Shown piece by piece: positions 10,932 to 23,295 of a stretch of DNA of 64,000 nt (its first letter is position 1; the number at the start of each line of letters is the position of its first letter). Location of the stretch: positions 372,001 to 436,000 of the forward strand of contig CM056874.1 of the NCBI GenBank assembly GCA_029876055.1, written 5' to 3'. Source of the DNA: Madurella fahalii (Eukaryota; Ascomycota; Sordariomycetes; Sordariales). The notes under the pieces were generated by a model. The model was given only the letters and a program-made list of their open reading frames with translations, was not told the DNA's origin and made no database searches. The position numbers and the translations under genes were made by a program.

Positions 10932-12485
10932 TGCTTCTAGGTCGTCACACCGTGATCATGACAATCGTTGTAGTCAGAAGCTGCACCAGTGTCCAGACTC
11001 CGAGCAAAATGCGAATTGGAAGCAAGAAGGTCGCGATCACGTCGAAACGCGTCAGGTGCGGTCCTTTCCCCTTGCGGGACCCTTGGACCGGCCTCGCGAT
11101 GTACCTTGTAAGTCAACCCAGCGCTAATTCGGACGATAGAAAACCAGGCCTAGAAGGAAACACAACGCGAGTTCAAGAAACAAGAAAAAAAGATTGCTCT
11201 TAAGTAAGGTCCGGGTTGGACAAGATGGTGGCCTGGTTGGAGGAGGCCCAAATTTGTGCCGGGGGGTGGGGATTGGTATTTAATAGATGCAGGTTCGTGG
11301 TCGCGGGCGTGTCGAGGTGCGGGACCGTGGTCTTTGCCTGTTGCAGGACGCGATTTCGTTAGCAGAAGCCCTTGGCGGGCGCGTTGAGCTTGTCCCCTGA
11401 CCCACCCGGCTGGAGCGCGTCTTGCGTGCTCGCTACGCTGATCCTGGGCGGATTGGCTGGGGCCTTAAGCCCAATTTTCACCGCCTTTGGATAGCGGCTA
11501 CAGGCAGTCTGATTTCCCAGTAAAATGACGTACCGCAGGGCGGGAGCCGCCTGAAGAAACTCAACTGCGGACGGAGGGTTCCTTGGGCCAGTGCATGGCA
11601 CTTCGGACACTTGGATCTAATTCCTAATCCCTTCTTTCCTGCGCCAGTCTGTTGATGAATTGCAGTAGATCTCGTTTGGTGCTGAGTTCCAGTCACTAAT
11701 GCAGCAAACCTGAAGATGCAAGAAATTCTTCTCGTGCTCCATCACCAACCTCCTCCGGATCTTCCCACCCCGCTCTGCCGCGCCATTCTAGGCGCGTTTT
11801 TTCCCGTTCCTTGCCATTTATACATCGCGATTTACAACTCCACAGCGGGCCGCCATTTGGCGATGGGGCTGCATAGACATGTTCAGGGCTCCCAGTCGGA
11901 GCGAAAGACATGCAAGAACTCAAACCGTCGATGCCACTCCCGGTTTCTCTGGGAGTACTGGACATGCATGCATCCCTAATTCGGTAGACTCCATCCACAG
12001 ACCAAGAGAGAACTGCGTCCGCGATTACAAGATATCCAAGTCAGCGTCATCCCAGACCTGGCCTACCTTGCCTTACTGCCTTATATCTTGAATTGAGCAC
12101 TGGTTCAACTTCCAGGAGCTGTATCATGCGCAGCTAGGCTGGCGGGTCTGATGTATGTCTTGGTTGATTGCGCATCTCCCAGCCACACGTCACCGCCAGA
12201 ACGCAACGGAAAACCAAAAGGCGGTGATGCTGAAGAACACACTCTCATTGTGCAGTAATGCCGTCCTAAACAACCCCATACCTATTTATCAACGTTGCCC
12301 CGGCCAAATGGATTGCTGATCCAGCAGACACCGCCCGTCCGACAGATATCCCCTAAATACCCTCGCCGTCCTTCAGCACAAATACCCAGGAGCCCAGACG
12401 CATGACCAGAACCCATATACCCGATTAACAAGAAGCCGTATTGTTAAAGAAGGAGAAGGTGAAGGAAAGGGAGATACAATGCCCC
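10932..12485. other. Intergenic spacer
   Basis: About 1.55 kb between two minus-strand genes. Open frames are short (at most about 130 codons), overlapping and without recognisable domains. The left end holds the FHA gene promoter. No RNA gene was recognised. Confidence 0.55.
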
Positions 12486-13549
12486 TCAGAGCTCGTCATC
12501 ACCCCCGAGGCCGGGGCGCGGCTCGGACCTGCCCCGGTGACGATCCAGCGGGCCAAAGAAGTCTCTAAACGCCTCTGACAGCAGTTTTTCAGACAAGGTC
12601 ATATGCTCGCCCGGCGCGGTGCGGAACTTAAGACCACCCTTGCGGTCCAACGCCCGCAGACCCAGCCAGTCCTCCGTGTACAGCCTGCGAGCGCGCAGCG
12701 GCGTGATCTCGGTACCATTGACCTCCTCGAACCAAGCTGTCTCCTTGGGGATGACAGTCGTATCCTCCTCAAACATGTACATCACAAAGTTCTCCAGCTT
12801 CATGATGTTCTTCTTGTACGCTTCATCCTTCTCCTCTCGCTCGTTGTTGACGTCCGCCAGAAAATTTGAGTGCTCAAGGTACTGCTCGTACTGCTCGGGA
12901 TCGCGGAAGTACTGCGCGGGGACTAGACGGCTCTGCACGGTGGCGCTCCAGGGCGACCCTTGCAGCACCGCCATGGCGACCTTGCACACCCAGTCGGTCG
13001 GACCGCAGTCGCGGAAGCGGGTGATGCCGTTGTGCTGCGAGCCAAACGTGACAAGGCTGCGCACGGGCGGCTTGTTGCAGCGCTCGACGTAGGCGCGGAG
13101 GAACTGGCCGCCCTGCGAGAAGCCGAGGGCATCGATGGCTGGGGCGGTCGAGAGGATCGGGTGCGCGGCGATGTCGGCGCAGGCCTTTTCGACGTGCTCG
13201 GTCAGGTTGCCCACGAATGAGTTGTACCGGTCGCGCCCGGCGTTCTCGTCTATGCGGATTGCATAGACGAGCGTGCCCGGGTTGATCTTGTCAGCGAGCG
13301 CCGCGACGTCGCGCATGCCCTCGCTGTTGTAGGTGTCACCGAGGCCTGGAAAAACCACCGAGTTAGGGATTTTTGGGACTTTGACAACGCGCTTGCAACA
13401 ATGGTGCCCTTACCATGCCAAATCACCAGCGGCAGCGGGGTATCGTCATCGCTACCGTCGTCGAAGCGCCACTCCAGAGGCTTGGCGAGCGAGGCTGTTA
13501 GCAGCAACCCAGCAGTAACGAGCAGCTTCAGGTTGCTAAGAATCGCCAT
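12486..13549 (-). CDS. ppt1: Palmitoyl-protein thioesterase (PPT1 family)
   Basis: Secretory-pathway alpha/beta hydrolase of 331 residues that removes S-linked fatty acids from proteins. Exons are 13549-13414 and 13345-12486 (join WHG|LGDTYNS). The chosen Met gives a signal peptide MAILSNLKLLVTAGLLLTAS; an upstream in-frame Met at 13615 would bury it. The core PLPLVIWHGLGDTY leads the fold. The nucleophile Ser is in GFSQGG, followed by the family motif VTFGSQHNGI. The catalytic Asp is probably in FEEDTTVIPKETAWF and the His in GEHMTL. The length fits the family. The C-terminus is a Gly/Arg-rich extension ending DDEL, a tetrapeptide resembling K/HDEL-type ER retrieval signals. Confidence 0.92.
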
Positions 13550-14399
13550 TTTGAAGGTATGCCGGTGATGTAATACAGGAAGGAATGTGAAAGTCGATGC
13601 TTCGCGCACCAGCAATTTGAATTTGATAAGTCAATCATTCAGCTGAATGTCTGGGGAAGCTCAGAAATGGGTGGTCAGCGATTGCTTTATTGTGGCGTTC
13701 GCAACTCGTTAGTTGATGCAGCCGGAGCTGAGTTAATTGAGGCGCGAAACTTCCCCACCTCTGGAGCCACGCTTTCTAATTGGCCCGAGCTTCCCACCCG
13801 GAGAGACAAACTGACCGATCCCCGATCCCCCAAAGCTCCAGCTCAAATGGACCCACCCGGTCAAATTTCTCAAGCACTCGACCCGAACTGCAGCTTCCAG
13901 CGCAGGCCTTTTTCCTCGATACTTGATCGAGGTCAAAACCTGGATTCCAGAAATGCCGTTTTCCAAACCCGTTTTCGGCACGTTTCTGCTATGGTAAGAT
14001 GCCTTTCTTTCATCCGTCCTGTACACCATGCAACACCAGTGATGAAATTAGGTCAAAAATATGTTTCAAGACGGGGATGAGATGTTTCCGTGATTATAAC
14101 TACACCTACTGAAGATGGACTTGATTTGATTACTTGTCATCGCGTTCATTACCAGACGAGGATTGGCAGCTAACTGGGCCTAATTTATAGAATATACCTT
14201 GGGTTCGGTATCGGGCTCGAAACTCGCATGCGTTTGTTGTGACCCCGGCGCGTCTTCCGTTCCGTCGTAGATCTAGATCTTGAGGGCCAACACCTCTTTC
14301 AGCAAGAAGTTTTACTTCCTGCTTTCATTTCCTAACCTTAATACCTTCACCGAGACCGCCCCCTTCTTTCGTGACTATTCGACCTATTGTCAACAGCTG
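13550..14399. other. Intergenic spacer
   Basis: PPT1 promoter and featureless DNA. A plus open frame at 13667-14080 has no recognisable protein. The right end runs into the LysM relic. Confidence 0.55.
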
Positions 14400-15010
14400 G
14401 GCCACTGCCCTCATATCTGAGCATGCCAACGCAGCAATAACTGTCTTATACGACCACAGCTTCGTGCTGCCAGGCCTAATGGTGGGGTTCCAGGCAACGG
14501 TCTGGCTTGGTTAAACATTGCGCTTGACGGCACTGTCGCATGTATCCCCGGCTTGAACAAAGTAGAAGGCCCCGCAATTCTTCACCATGTCTGGCTGATA
14601 GGGCGCGGGTGTCGGGATTCCGTTGACGTCAGAGGATGCAGATGTGGTCTTCGTCGCCGTAACCGTTATCCGGCTAGTGCTTGTCACAACCGTCGTGATC
14701 CGGGGCTGTGATCGAGACAGCGGTTGTTGATAGGGTGACAGACAAAGTAATCGTCGTTTAGCTGACGCTTGTTACCGTCGCCCGGGTGGTGGCCATCACG
14801 CGACTCGTGACAGTCACTGTCACCGAAACCATGGCCGTCGTTGGAGTTTGTCGTGGTTCTGCAGTCTCTTGCAGGTTGCCTCGTAATTACGGCAACATGC
14901 CGTTCTCTGCAATAATCTGAAATCTGGAAATGCCACTACTACCAAAAGCCACGAGTAAATCACGAAGCCTGTCCTAGAACACCGTCATTCGCGCCGTAAT
15001 TAAACAGATA
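14400..15010 (-). pseudogene. Decayed CBM18-LysM gene relic
   Basis: Read on the minus strand, this holds an eroded relative of the LysM gene at 1592-3158. At about 14900-14985 there is a damaged hevein-like piece (SDYCRERH). It is followed at 14600-14880 by a Thr/Val-rich linker (MVSVTVTVTSRVMATTRATV, TTVVTSTSRITVTATKT) broken by a stop and a frameshift. At about 14585-14445 a LysM domain reads NCGAFYFVQAGDTCDSAVKRN, then a TAA stop, then WNPTI in the same frame. Several changes relative to the intact gene are C-to-T or G-to-A, which would fit repeat-induced point mutation, but this was judged by eye. No complete frame exists. Confidence 0.72.
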
Positions 15011-15261
15011 CCAGGCCAAGCTTGGCCTTTGGGCAGAGGTAAGAATCAGTCACTCGAGAGTGGGCTAACGCACCGCAGCGAACCCTCAGCTGGTTAACCG
15101 AGGAAGCAGCTCCGGAATTTGTGGCCCGTAAAAGCATTCTTGGTTTAATTCAGTTACATTAAGAAATATTAAGTACATCTGCTCAATGAGTGTAGAGTCC
15201 GATCCTCCGATGCGCCGCTGGTCTGACCGGTGATATCCATCATTAAGATAAGGCACCTACT

Positions 15262-18200
15262 CTACTCTTCTTCCTTCAGAGCATTCTGACTCACCAAGCT
15301 ACTCTTCTCAGTAATCTTATACCCCAGCACCTGCAAAGACGACGCTTGCAGGATCTCAAAAACAGGCACGTCCGCCTTGACCTCCCGCAACAGCCAGTTC
15401 CGCAGCTCCACCGCCACCAGCGAATCCACGCCGTACGCCGACGTGGGGCTGGCCGTGTCGATGTCCTCCAGGGCGATTATCAGCGACTTGGACAGCTTCC
15501 TGACCAGGGCGTCGAGGACCAGGGCGGCGGCCTCGGCCAGCGAGACGCACCCGCCCAGCTGCTGCGTCAGTGACGGGCCCGCGCTGGCCCCGCGCCCGTC
15601 GTGCACGCGCACCCGCATGTTGCCCAGGTGCGAGAAGACGGGGTCCCGGAACCAGTGCGGCACCTCCCCCTGGCTCTTGTCGAAGTGCGCCTGCGTCCCC
15701 ACCCCCGTCACCATCTGGCACAGCCCGCCTTTGTCCGGGCCCCTACTGCTGCTGCTGCTGCTGCTGGTGCTGCTGGTTGTCATGGCGATGTCCATCATGG
15801 CGAGGAACTCGTGCTCCTCGATCTGGAGGAAGCCCCACCGTGCGAGATTGCGCTCCGCGGCCCCCTCATTCTCCGCCACATAGCTGACCGATTTGATCAT
15901 GCCCAGGTCAATCGAGGTGGCAGGCAGGTTGTGGACGTGGCGGCGGTGGTAGGCCAGCGCGTCCTGGAAGGCGTTGGCCGCCGCGTAGTTGCCCTGCGCC
16001 GTGTCGCCGACCATGCCGGCGGCGCTGGCGAGATGATGAAGAAATCGAGGGGTTGGTTGAGAGTGGCGAGGTGGAGGTTCCAGGACCCTTGGACCTTGGG
16101 GCGGACGACTCGGGTGAAGGTGTCGTGCGGCATGTTGGTGAAGATGCGGTCTTCGAGGACCATGGCCGCCTGGAGGACGCCGCGGATGGGAGGGTTGCGG
16201 GCTAGGACGGACGAGAGGTTCTTTTGTAGGCTGGCCAGGTTGGTGACGTCGCAACGGACATCCTCAACGCTGACGCCCTTCTGGCGCAAATCATTCACCA
16301 GAGTCCTGGCCTCGGCACCCTCGGCACCTGAGCGGGAGACGAAGATTAGGTGCTTGGCGCCCTGGGATGCTAGGCGACGAGCAAGCGATCGCCCCAGACC
16401 ACCGAATCCACCGGCGATCAAATACGACCCGTTGGATGACTGACGATGATCGGAGATCGTCATGGGCGCGACCGGGACCATGTCGTCCGGATGAGGCACC
16501 AAGACGATCTTGCCCATGTGCTTTCCGGTCTGCATATACCGGAAGGCCTCTTCGATCTTGGAGAAAGGAAAGCTGGTGATCGGAGAGACCTGTCCGATGG
16601 CGCCGTCCCTGAGCAGGCCCATGACCTCCGACAGCAACCGCGCGCCGAGCTCCTTGCGCTGCCGGAAGATGACTGTCAGGTCGACCGAAGCTAGAGTGAC
16701 ATTCCTGATGAATGGCGCCATTCCTAGGCGAGTATTGTCCTCAATGTCCTTCTTCCCCAGCTCAATGAAGCGGCCGAATGGCGCAATAATTGACCAGCTT
16801 GCCTTCAACAGCTCGCCCGAAAGGCAGTTGAGCACGACATCGACACCCTTTCCATTCGTGAGCCTCCTGATGCCGTCGGCGAAGGTTGCGTTACGGCTTG
16901 TGAAGATGTGGTCCTCCGGGATGCCGTAGGTGTCCATGATATGCTGCTTCTTCTCTTTGGTGCCGACTGTGACGAATATCTCGGCGCCGTAGTGCTTGCA
17001 GAGCATGATAGCGGCTTGGCCTACACCACCCGCGGCCGCATGGATAAGAACCGTTTCGCCTCTCTGGATACGTGCTTGATCCACAAGCCCGTAGTAAGCC
17101 GTGCAGTACACGATGGGCAGAGAGGCGGCCTCGCAGAAGCCCATGTTGTCGGGAATGCGTTGGACCAGTTTAGCTGGGTTCTGGACTGTGTTGCAATAGG
17201 CGCCCAGAGTCCATGTGCAAACCCGGTCGCCGACCTTGAAGTGGGTCACGGCAGAGCCTACCTCAGCGACAACACCGCTGCACTCACAGCCGAGGAAGTT
17301 GTCAACCAACTGGCCCATACATACCATGATGTCGCGGAAGTTAAGGCCGACGGCGCGAACATCAATCTTGACGTAGTCCTCGGGCAGTGTCCGGAGGGCC
17401 ACAGGGTCGTCGACGAAGCGCAGCGTGTCGAGCAGCCCGGGTGTAGCAATTTCTAGGGTCAAGGCCCGGTCCGGCTGGTGGAATGGCTCCATTTCTGTGC
17501 CGCTGGAGTTGGCCAAGTTCTCGCCAGCTACCCTGGCATTGAGATCGGCAGCCCCTATGCAGCGTTTGACGTGGACGATGCCGTCCTTCTCCGAGAATTC
17601 GTTATCTGTCACACAGCCCGATGCAGCCGCTTGCAACAGTGGCATAAGCAATCTGGCCTGCTGCGCTGGGAAAAGCCGGCTATGGGAGGAGAAGTCGAAC
17701 GTCAACAGAGGCCAACTCTGATGCTCCGCCCTGAGGGTCCTGGCAAGACCGTGCATCATAGCAGCGGCCGGGCGAGAGGAGTCATGGAACGCCCCCTGGG
17801 TAATCCATAGGAGACCGCTTGCGTCACTCACGATGGACTTGAGCCTGTTGAGATTGGACGGCGAAAGTTCCTCGAGCAGTGAATCCTTCATCTCGGCTGT
17901 ACACACACAAAACCTGCTGGCGATATCTTGGTCGTTAAGCTGCGAGAATGGCTTGACAGTGGTCTTCACGCCGGCTTCGCCGAGTTGAGCGCTCAGGGCG
18001 TTAATGAGTGTCGCCTCGTTCGACGTGTAGCCGATGTTGTCACTGGTCGCTATGACGACCGGGCGTAGTATGCCCTCTTTGCTCGTTCTAGCATCATCCA
18101 TAGCCTCGGCCACCATGAACCGGCCAGTTTGATCATGCGGGTTCTGGAGGTCGGGCGTACTCAACTTCAGATCTCCGAAGCCGTTCGCCTTCAAGACGGA

Positions 18201-21200
18201 AACCCAAGTCTCCTCGGTCATGGTCGGACCCCACTGCCGGAACGGCTCCTCGGACATCCACCATCCCGGCAGGGTGCCGAAAGGAAGGAAGACTCGGTTA
18301 AGCACATGTGTGATTTCGAGGGGGAGAAGCTTTCCGTCCGGCTTAAGCAGCTTCCTCACGTTGGCCATTGTCTTGTTGATGTTGGTCGTAGCATGCAGCA
18401 CGTTGAAGGCGATGATGACATCAAACTTGTTCTCTTCGCCGACGAACCCCTGGCCCTCTGGGTCCTGCTCAATGTCGAGCTTCCGGTAGTCAATCAGACC
18501 GCTCCAGTCACTAAACTTCTGCTCGGCCTTTTCGAAGAAGCCGGACGAGATATCCGTATAAGTGTAGCGTTGGAAGCGCGGGTGCGTCCCGTTCCCGCCT
18601 CCGAGGGCTTTGAGGGTGGGAACAGTAGCCCCTCCTGTGCCGGCGCCAATCTCAAGGTAGTTAAGGTTAGGCGACTTGTGCGAGAGTAGTGTGATGTAGC
18701 GCTGCATATGCGCGTACGAAGTCGCGATGCCCAGCGAATTGGCATAGTAGTCGTATAGCAGCTCGCCCTCGAGCATCAGGGCCAACGGCTCGATCTCGTT
18801 CTTGAGAACCCTGGTCAAGTTCCGTCCCATGCGGCACAGAAGCTGCCCTTCATGGTCGGTTCCCTCAATCTTGCGGATGAGTTCATCCATCTTGCTCTGC
18901 ACATCGGGCGTATCGAAGCACAGCCAGTCGGGATTCTGGTGCTCGATCCTGCCAGCAAAGACCTCTTCGCGGTGATGCTTCATGTAGCGCAGGAACTTTT
19001 GATGGTGGGGCTGTACGACCTCATCCTCGGAGACACTCTCCAAAGCCCGGTGGTAGAAGAATGACGCCACAGTTTCGAGCGCGGCAACATGACCAGGCGG
19101 TGTGTCGTCGACCCGTTGGCTCAGGAGGTCTGCTTCCAGCTGCTCCTTGGTCATGAAATCGGGGTCTGGTTCCCACTTGACATCAAAACACAGCTGCCGG
19201 ATCTCTTCGGAGTCCTCCGCAGGATCTTGAGTCTTGGATGACGTGAGCGCTGTGCATTTCACGCCCTGGATCTTGACAACAGGCTGCTGGCCTGGACCGT
19301 CACGGACCGTAATGGACGCCGCAGCCTCCCGAAAGCCCACGAAAGCAGCCTCCGAAAAGGCTTCAAATTCATAACCAGGCTTGCCGGAGGTTCGGTCTGA
19401 GATAGTGAGCTGTTGAATGAACGTAGGCATGTAGGGCTCCTTGATATTTGCGGCCGCGTGCGTCAAGGCCGGGAAGAGCGCCTGCAAGAATGTGTCCATC
19501 GTCGCCGGATGGATGAGATGGTCGTGCTCATAGTTGGGGGCATGGCGCTCTTGGTATCGGGGACTCGAAGCTTCGCCACGGATTTTCCAGAACCCCAGAC
19601 AACTTCGGTCAGATTGCGAAACGTCGGACCGTAGTCCAGCCCAGCCTTGGACAGGCCGTCGTACACCTTGTCGGGTGTACCCCGCGTCGAGCAGAACTCC
19701 CAAGCGCGGGAGAATTCAGTATCACAGCGCGCTAGGGCTTCCCTTGCCTCCCTACCAGCGTCGACTTCTCCCGCTGGCTGCTCATAGTTGATACAGAGCA
19801 GACCCCTACAGTTCTCGCTTGCCTCTCCAGCAGCCGAGTATGAGAAGACCCGGAACTCGTTCCACACATCCGAAGACGACTTGCTGCTCATGCTGGAAGG
19901 TCTGACCTGGAACATGACCTCGACGCCAAGCTCTGTCTGGGGTACCACAAGAGCCCTGGTAATGAGCACTTCAGCCACGGTATAGCCCGTGACCTTTTGT
20001 CGGTCTCCCGGCGGCACCATCTGCCTGGCGGCTTCGATGGCCATGCAGATGTACCCGGCGGCGGGATACACGATGGAGCCTTGGACTTGGTGGTCTTTGA
20101 CCCAGGGCTGCTCCGAGACGCGGATGAAGTTACGCCACCGGGGTTCCGCGTGGTTCCAGTCTGCCACTGGGGCACCGATAAAGTCGTTGCGAGGCGTTGG
20201 CCGGAACCGGTAGTTTGCGCTCAGCCGTGACTCGGCCCAGAACTTCTTGCTGTGGTTCCAGGGGTAGGACGGCAAATCCACGAGGACTTGCGGCGGCCTG
20301 AGGTCTCTGCCCTCCACCGGCTCGTTCACTCTCTCTAGCTGGACTGGCGCTCCGTGAGCCCAGAGAGCGGCGGCGGCCTCGAGAGCAGTTTCGCACGCGT
20401 CTCGGTCCCGGGATAAAGCGGAATGGTACGAGATGGGACCCCCTTTCTGGATGTCTTCGGATGCCAAGATGTGTTTCACTGGCCCGGCCAGAGCGGAGTG
20501 AGGCCCGATCTCGAGCAGCACGTCAACTGCGTTGTAGCCCCTGTGTCTCTTGATCCGCTTAGACTTCTCCGGCTTGGAACTGCAGAGAACCCGCAAGGCC
20601 TCCGAGAACCGCACTGGCGACACCATGTTGTCAACCCAATACTGGGCATCGAGGTTAACATCGGTTGTCGGGGTGCAAGTAACGCTGGATATCATGGTGG
20701 AGCTGTATTTGCAAGGCTCACCGGGCTTCGTGAGCTTCAGACTGATGAGGGATTTCAGGTATCGTTCAGCGACCTCGAGCATGTGGTGTGAATGGTACGC
20801 CGTGTCCACCTTCAGCTTGCGAGCGAAAATGCCCTCGCTCTTGAGAACGCTTTCCATATGGTCAACAGCGGAAACATCACCCGACAGGGTGACGTTGGAA
20901 GGGCTGTTGATACAGGCCACTCCGATCTTGCCGAGCGCAGGATCGACACGGGAAATACTGTCCAGGGCGTCCTGCTCAGAGATGCCGCAGGCCATCATGG
21001 CCCCTTTCTGCTTAACTTGAGCGGAGAAAACGCCCCTGGAATAGGCAACCTGCATCGCCGACGCGAAGGGCAGCTTGCCAGAAGCGTAGGCAGCGGCGAT
21101 TTCTCCGCTCGAGTGGCCGACGACCATCTGAGGCATCAGGCCCCAATCGGCCAAGAGATCGACGAGTGCAAGCTGGATAGCTGTGCACACAGGCTGGCTG

Positions 21201-23295
21201 ATCTGGGCCTCTCCGATGCGCGAGTCGCTCTCGTCCTTGGTCAGCTCCTCCATCAGGGACCACGAGCAGCCCAGCAAGTTCAAACAATTGCTTGCGGTGA
21301 CGATGGATTGCTTAAAGACGGGGTATGAGTCTAGAAGCTCCCGGCCTATTCGCCACCACTGCGCGCCCTGTCCAGTGAAGACGAAGGCGACACGGGGCAC
21401 TCGACCATTCTGTGCAGAGTTGTTAGTATGTACCAGTTGACGACTCGAGATGGACAAAAAATGGAGAGCTCAACTTACATCCGAACGAATGGGCTTTTGG
21501 CGCGTGGTTCCGAGTTTAGAAGTGAGGTCTTCAAGCGAGTTGGCGACGATGAAGAACTTGTTGGCTAGATGAGACCGCCGTTGACAGAGCGTGTAAGACA
21601 GGTCGCGCAGGAAACGCTCTTCGTCGACGTCCTTTCGCGCGCGAAGTTCGGCCGCATAAGCAGCGGCACTCTCCTTGGCTGTCCCTTCCTCATGTGTCGA
21701 CCACACGAAGACGCGATACCGATCGGCGGGGGCTACAGAGTCGCCATCATCACTGCTGGCCGAGCTGCCATGGCCCGAGTCTCTTATGGAGATGGCGTCA
21801 GGGGCTGATGCGCCCCCTAGGAGACGCTGAGGGTATATGGAAGTACAGTGAGAAGCCTGGAGGCCGCGCTGCGCCAGGTAGTGGTATGCGTCGTCGAGGA
21901 TGATGTGAGCGTTGGTGCCTCCGAAGCCAAACGAGTTGATGCTTGCGCGTCTCACCCCGGGCGTGGGCCAGGGGACCACTTCGGTGGGAACACGGATCCG
22001 CCACCCCTCAAAGTCGATGGCCTGGTACCCTTGTTCAAAGTGGAGGTTCGGCGGAATCAGGCCCTTTTCAAGCGCAAGAACCGTCTTGATGACGCTGGCC
22101 AGGCCACTGGCGCCTTCGAGATGGCCGATGTTGGTCTTGACGCTTCCGACATAGAGACGGTCATGCTCTCCGGTCCCTCGGAACGTGCCGAGAGTCGACC
22201 CAATGGCGCCCGCTTCAATGGGGTCGCCAGCAGGGGTGCCGGTGCCGTGAGCTTCAAAGTATCCCACAGTAGCAGGATCACACCGGGCGCTTTCGTAGGC
22301 CGATCTGATCAGGGCTTCTTGGGCTTCCCTAGAAGGGAGCATGATTCCAGCGGTTCTCCCGTCTTGGTTGCACACGGATCCTCTGATGACGGCGCGGATC
22401 GTGTCGTTGTCGCGAATGGCGTCCTCGAGCGGCTTCAGCACGATGGCAGCGATGCCTTCGCCTCGAGAGTATCCGTTGGCCCGGTGATCGTAGGTATGGC
22501 ACTTGGCGTCGGGCCCGAGGAAGTGCACGTTGGACATGGCAATCATGACGTCCGGGTTGAAGATCAAGTTGGTGCCTCCAACGATCGAAGCCTTGCTCTC
22601 GCCCGTCCGGAGGCTTTGGCAGGCGAGATGGAAAGCCACGAGACTGCTACTGCAGGCTGTGTCGACGGTGAGACTGGGGCCCTTGAGGTCGAAGAAGTAG
22701 CTCACTCGGTTCGACAAAATGGCGGCCCCGTTTCCTGTTGAGACGTAGACGGGCGAGGTCTCGGGGTCATGGGTGAGCATTTCGTTGTAGTCCCTCGAGA
22801 AGCAGCCGACATAGCAGCTGGTATTGGAGCCTGCGAGCTTCTCCATTGGGATACCGGCGTTCTCTACCGCCTCGTATGCTGACTCCATCATCATCCGCTG
22901 CTGAGGATCCATTCCGGACGCCTCTGCAGGCGAGATGGAGAAGAATGAGGCATCAAAGGCCGAGATGTCTTCCTCAAGGAAGTGAGCCGCACGGATATTG
23001 AACTAGCATCAGTCACCAGATTAGTCTTTCTGTTGTCAACGAACGGAGCCACCACCAAACATACCGTTCCATTCCGGTCAGGGTCTGGGTGATAGAAAGC
23101 ATCGACGTTCATCCGTGATTTGGGGATCTCGCAGCGTCCGGACTGCTTCTTAGCAATCATGTCCCAGAGCTTGCTTGGGCTGGAAGAGCCGCCTGGGAAC
23201 TTGCAGGCCATGCCCACGATAGCAATAGGAGGCTGGCCATCTTCAGCCATGGCAGAAAGATAACGATGGTAGGCAGTGGACGCCATGATTACCAA
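15262..23295 (-). CDS. Highly reducing polyketide synthase (KS-AT-DH-MT-ER-KR-ACP), two apparent frameshifts
   Basis: Type I iterative fungal HR-PKS. Exons are 23295-23065, 23002-21479 and 21409-15262; without the two indels the length would be about 2634 residues. Motifs, approximate residues: KS DTACSSS with active Cys (191) and EAHGTGTPAGDP; AT GHSSGEIAAA (682); DH HQVQGSIVYP (1023); C-methyltransferase LEIGAGTGGAT (1503); ER AAGGVGQAAI (2046); KR AGGFGGLGRSL (2249) with GNYAAANAF; ACP YGVDSLVAVE (2578). There is no thioesterase or reductase after the ACP. All catalytic motifs seen look intact. The frame is lost at 19536-19540 (within DH) and 16027-16031 (within KR); protein similarity runs straight across both, so an intron is unlikely. 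A Ser/Thr repeat lies before the ACP. Starts at 23286 or 23250 are also possible. It shares a promoter region with the glycosyltransferase. Confidence 0.93.
15746..15777. repeat. CTG trinucleotide repeat inside PKS
   Basis: Seven CTG units followed by imperfect copies, read on the coding strand as a Ser-rich stretch (TTSSTSSSSSSSRG) in the linker between KR and ACP. It keeps the reading frame. Confidence 0.75.
16027..16031 (-). other. Apparent frameshift in PKS KR domain
   Basis: The upstream frame reads LDFFII and then leaves the family. The downstream frame resumes at SAAGMVGDTAQGNYAAANAF, the expected continuation. Only five bases lie between the two conserved codons where six are needed, so one base is missing. 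No homopolymer is present here, which makes a simple sequencing slip less likely than at the DH site. Confidence 0.8.
19536..19540 (-). other. Apparent frameshift in PKS DH domain at G5/C5 run
   Basis: Upstream frame: KLRVPDTKSAMP. Downstream frame: NYEHDHLIHPATMDTF. The two join at a run of five C on the coding strand, where one base is lacking. A homopolymer is a typical site for either a true indel or an assembly error. Confidence 0.8.

Noticed and set aside
19500..19640. An intron to explain the DH frame change in the PKS
   Set aside because: Conserved DH sequence is continuous on both sides with no residues missing, so no intron fits.
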